DNA from: Magnolia sinica
Taxonomy: Eukaryota; Streptophyta; Magnoliopsida; Magnoliales; Magnoliaceae
Assembly: GCF_029962835.1 (NCBI RefSeq)
Contig: NC_080577.1
Span: 22,922,501-22,986,500 of the forward strand
DNA length: 64,000 bases
Direction: 5' to 3'
Part shown: one piece after another, positions 62,961-64,000 of the stretch
Layout: every line of letters begins with the position of its first letter
Numbering within the stretch: position 1 is the stretch's first letter
Notes under the pieces: model-generated
The model's input: only the letters and a program-made list of their open reading frames with translations
Told to the model about the DNA's origin: nothing
Database searches by the model: none
Position numbers and translations under genes: made by a program

Positions 62961-64000
62961 TAATGCAATTGCACTTTGGAGCACAAACCCTCAAAATATG
63001 AAGGCTATGGAAGGACATTGCAATTTGGTCATTTCAATTCTAGTTGACTGACAATTGCAATTCAATCGGATAGTGCATCCAAACACACTGTTGAATGTTG
63101 GTGTGAATCAATTTGAGCAGGCATCCCGAATACTGATGCTTAGAAATTATATGGATCAAAAGACCAATAAACCATTCTTGCATGCGCTCCAATTTAAGTG
63201 ATGTTGGGCACAGATGAATGGTCCCTAGAAAATGTGAGCATAAGATAAAATGGCAATTAGGGTAGTATAAAGTCAGCTTTGACCATGTGGCAATATCATC
63301 CTACGGATCAAATCTCAAATACCATCACGGAAAATTAAATTGAGTTTCTTAAGCAGTTGAATTTAGTTAAACATCTATAGATTTGATACCTGATGATCCT
63401 CTTCTAGTTGCTCAGCCAAGCTCACAAACCCAAAACAAGAGCTTGCAAAAGGGATATTCTGAACTAAATAGATCTCTGGTTATGAATTTAGAGCCTTCCA
63501 ATTTAGGGAGAGTACATGAGTACATAGGCCTATGAACATTTGCTAATTGTTCATTCTAAAGAATGGGGTCCATCACCACACTTGTTCCTAAATGGAAGCT
63601 AATGTCATGCCGTTCTAGATTGAAGAAAAAGCCCCAACGGCCAATTGATGACTTGGGAAAGTTACCGAGTGGTCACATTTCTTCTAGCTGATTACTGCCT
63701 CTTCTCAACTCATTACCAACTGATATGGTCAGTATACAGAAACTGAATGGTCAAGCTGATGCAGGACAATTAACCACTTGCTCTAAAAGCTTGAATTGAT
63801 AGAGCATGGCGAATCAATCCCTTTATCTCATAGCCCAGGCCCCACATCCCATGAGTTAGGACCTCGGCCAAACCCCCCTCATGGGCCCCACTTCACATGG
63901 GTTCCGCTCCACACGAGCCACCCGCCTCACACGAGTCACTTGCATCACACGGGCCGCCCACCCTGAGTGTGCCCTTGCATCCCACAGGCCACCCCACTCG
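62961..64000. other. Probable intron of the WD40 gene, no exon recognised
   Basis: No coding stretch matching the N-terminal part of a WDR26-like protein was found on the - strand. The right edge is rich in CCACC/CACACGGG phrases that look repetitive. Confidence 0.4.

Noticed and set aside
63380-63460. Possible WD40 gene exon on the minus strand (AEQLEEDHQ before a GTATCA donor)
   Set aside because: Too short and unlike the expected WD repeat preceding the exon at 62350; kept as intron.

Overview
The window is nuclear DNA of a flowering plant: genes are split by GT-AG introns, the gene families are plant ones, and most of the sequence is transposable-element debris (hAT, CACTA, Tourist-like MITEs, tRNA-type SINEs, Ty1/copia and Ty3/gypsy fossils). 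A large load of GGGCCCACC-type foldback repeats suggests a magnoliid or other early-diverging angiosperm; that placement is an inference. I see no rRNA, tRNA or organellar genes and no CRISPR.

Layout. 1-5.2 kb: two broken copies of one hAT transposon, head to head in a large imperfect palindrome, one of them split by a SINE. 5.2-10.6 kb: gene-poor sequence with two LTR-like promoter segments. 10.8-20.4 kb: a decayed copia fossil with a 5.05 kb gypsy-type element nested in it. 12.77-31.41 kb and 31.41-49.47 kb: a direct tandem duplication of about 18 kb. Each unit holds the 3' half of the copia element, the last four exons of a gene resembling MIS12 (kinetochore) on the + strand, and a complete small KIN2-like stress-protein gene on the - strand. 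After the duplication unit A received the gypsy element, while unit B received an 813 bp hAT element, a 3.1 kb solo LTR and an 828 bp CACTA element that carries the last exon of a DJ-1-like gene. In all four cases the other unit shows the empty site.

49.5-55 kb: intergenic DNA with a SINE, then a third KIN2-like gene on the + strand, whose promoter has a perfect TGACACGTGTCA palindrome (G-box/ABRE type) just before a TATA box. 55-61 kb: MITEs, long AT microsatellites and two adjacent elements carrying a minisatellite of about 33 bp units. 61.0-62.4 kb: the last two exons of a WD40 gene resembling plant WDR26, on the - strand, with its 5' exons outside the window.

The three KIN2-like genes form a small cluster (A and B on -, C on +) and all have ABRE-like G-boxes near their TATA boxes, as expected of ABA or stress response. 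MIS12 copy A keeps the family residues, whereas copy B has mostly amino-acid-changing differences and a swollen intron, so B is probably an orphaned, decaying exon set.
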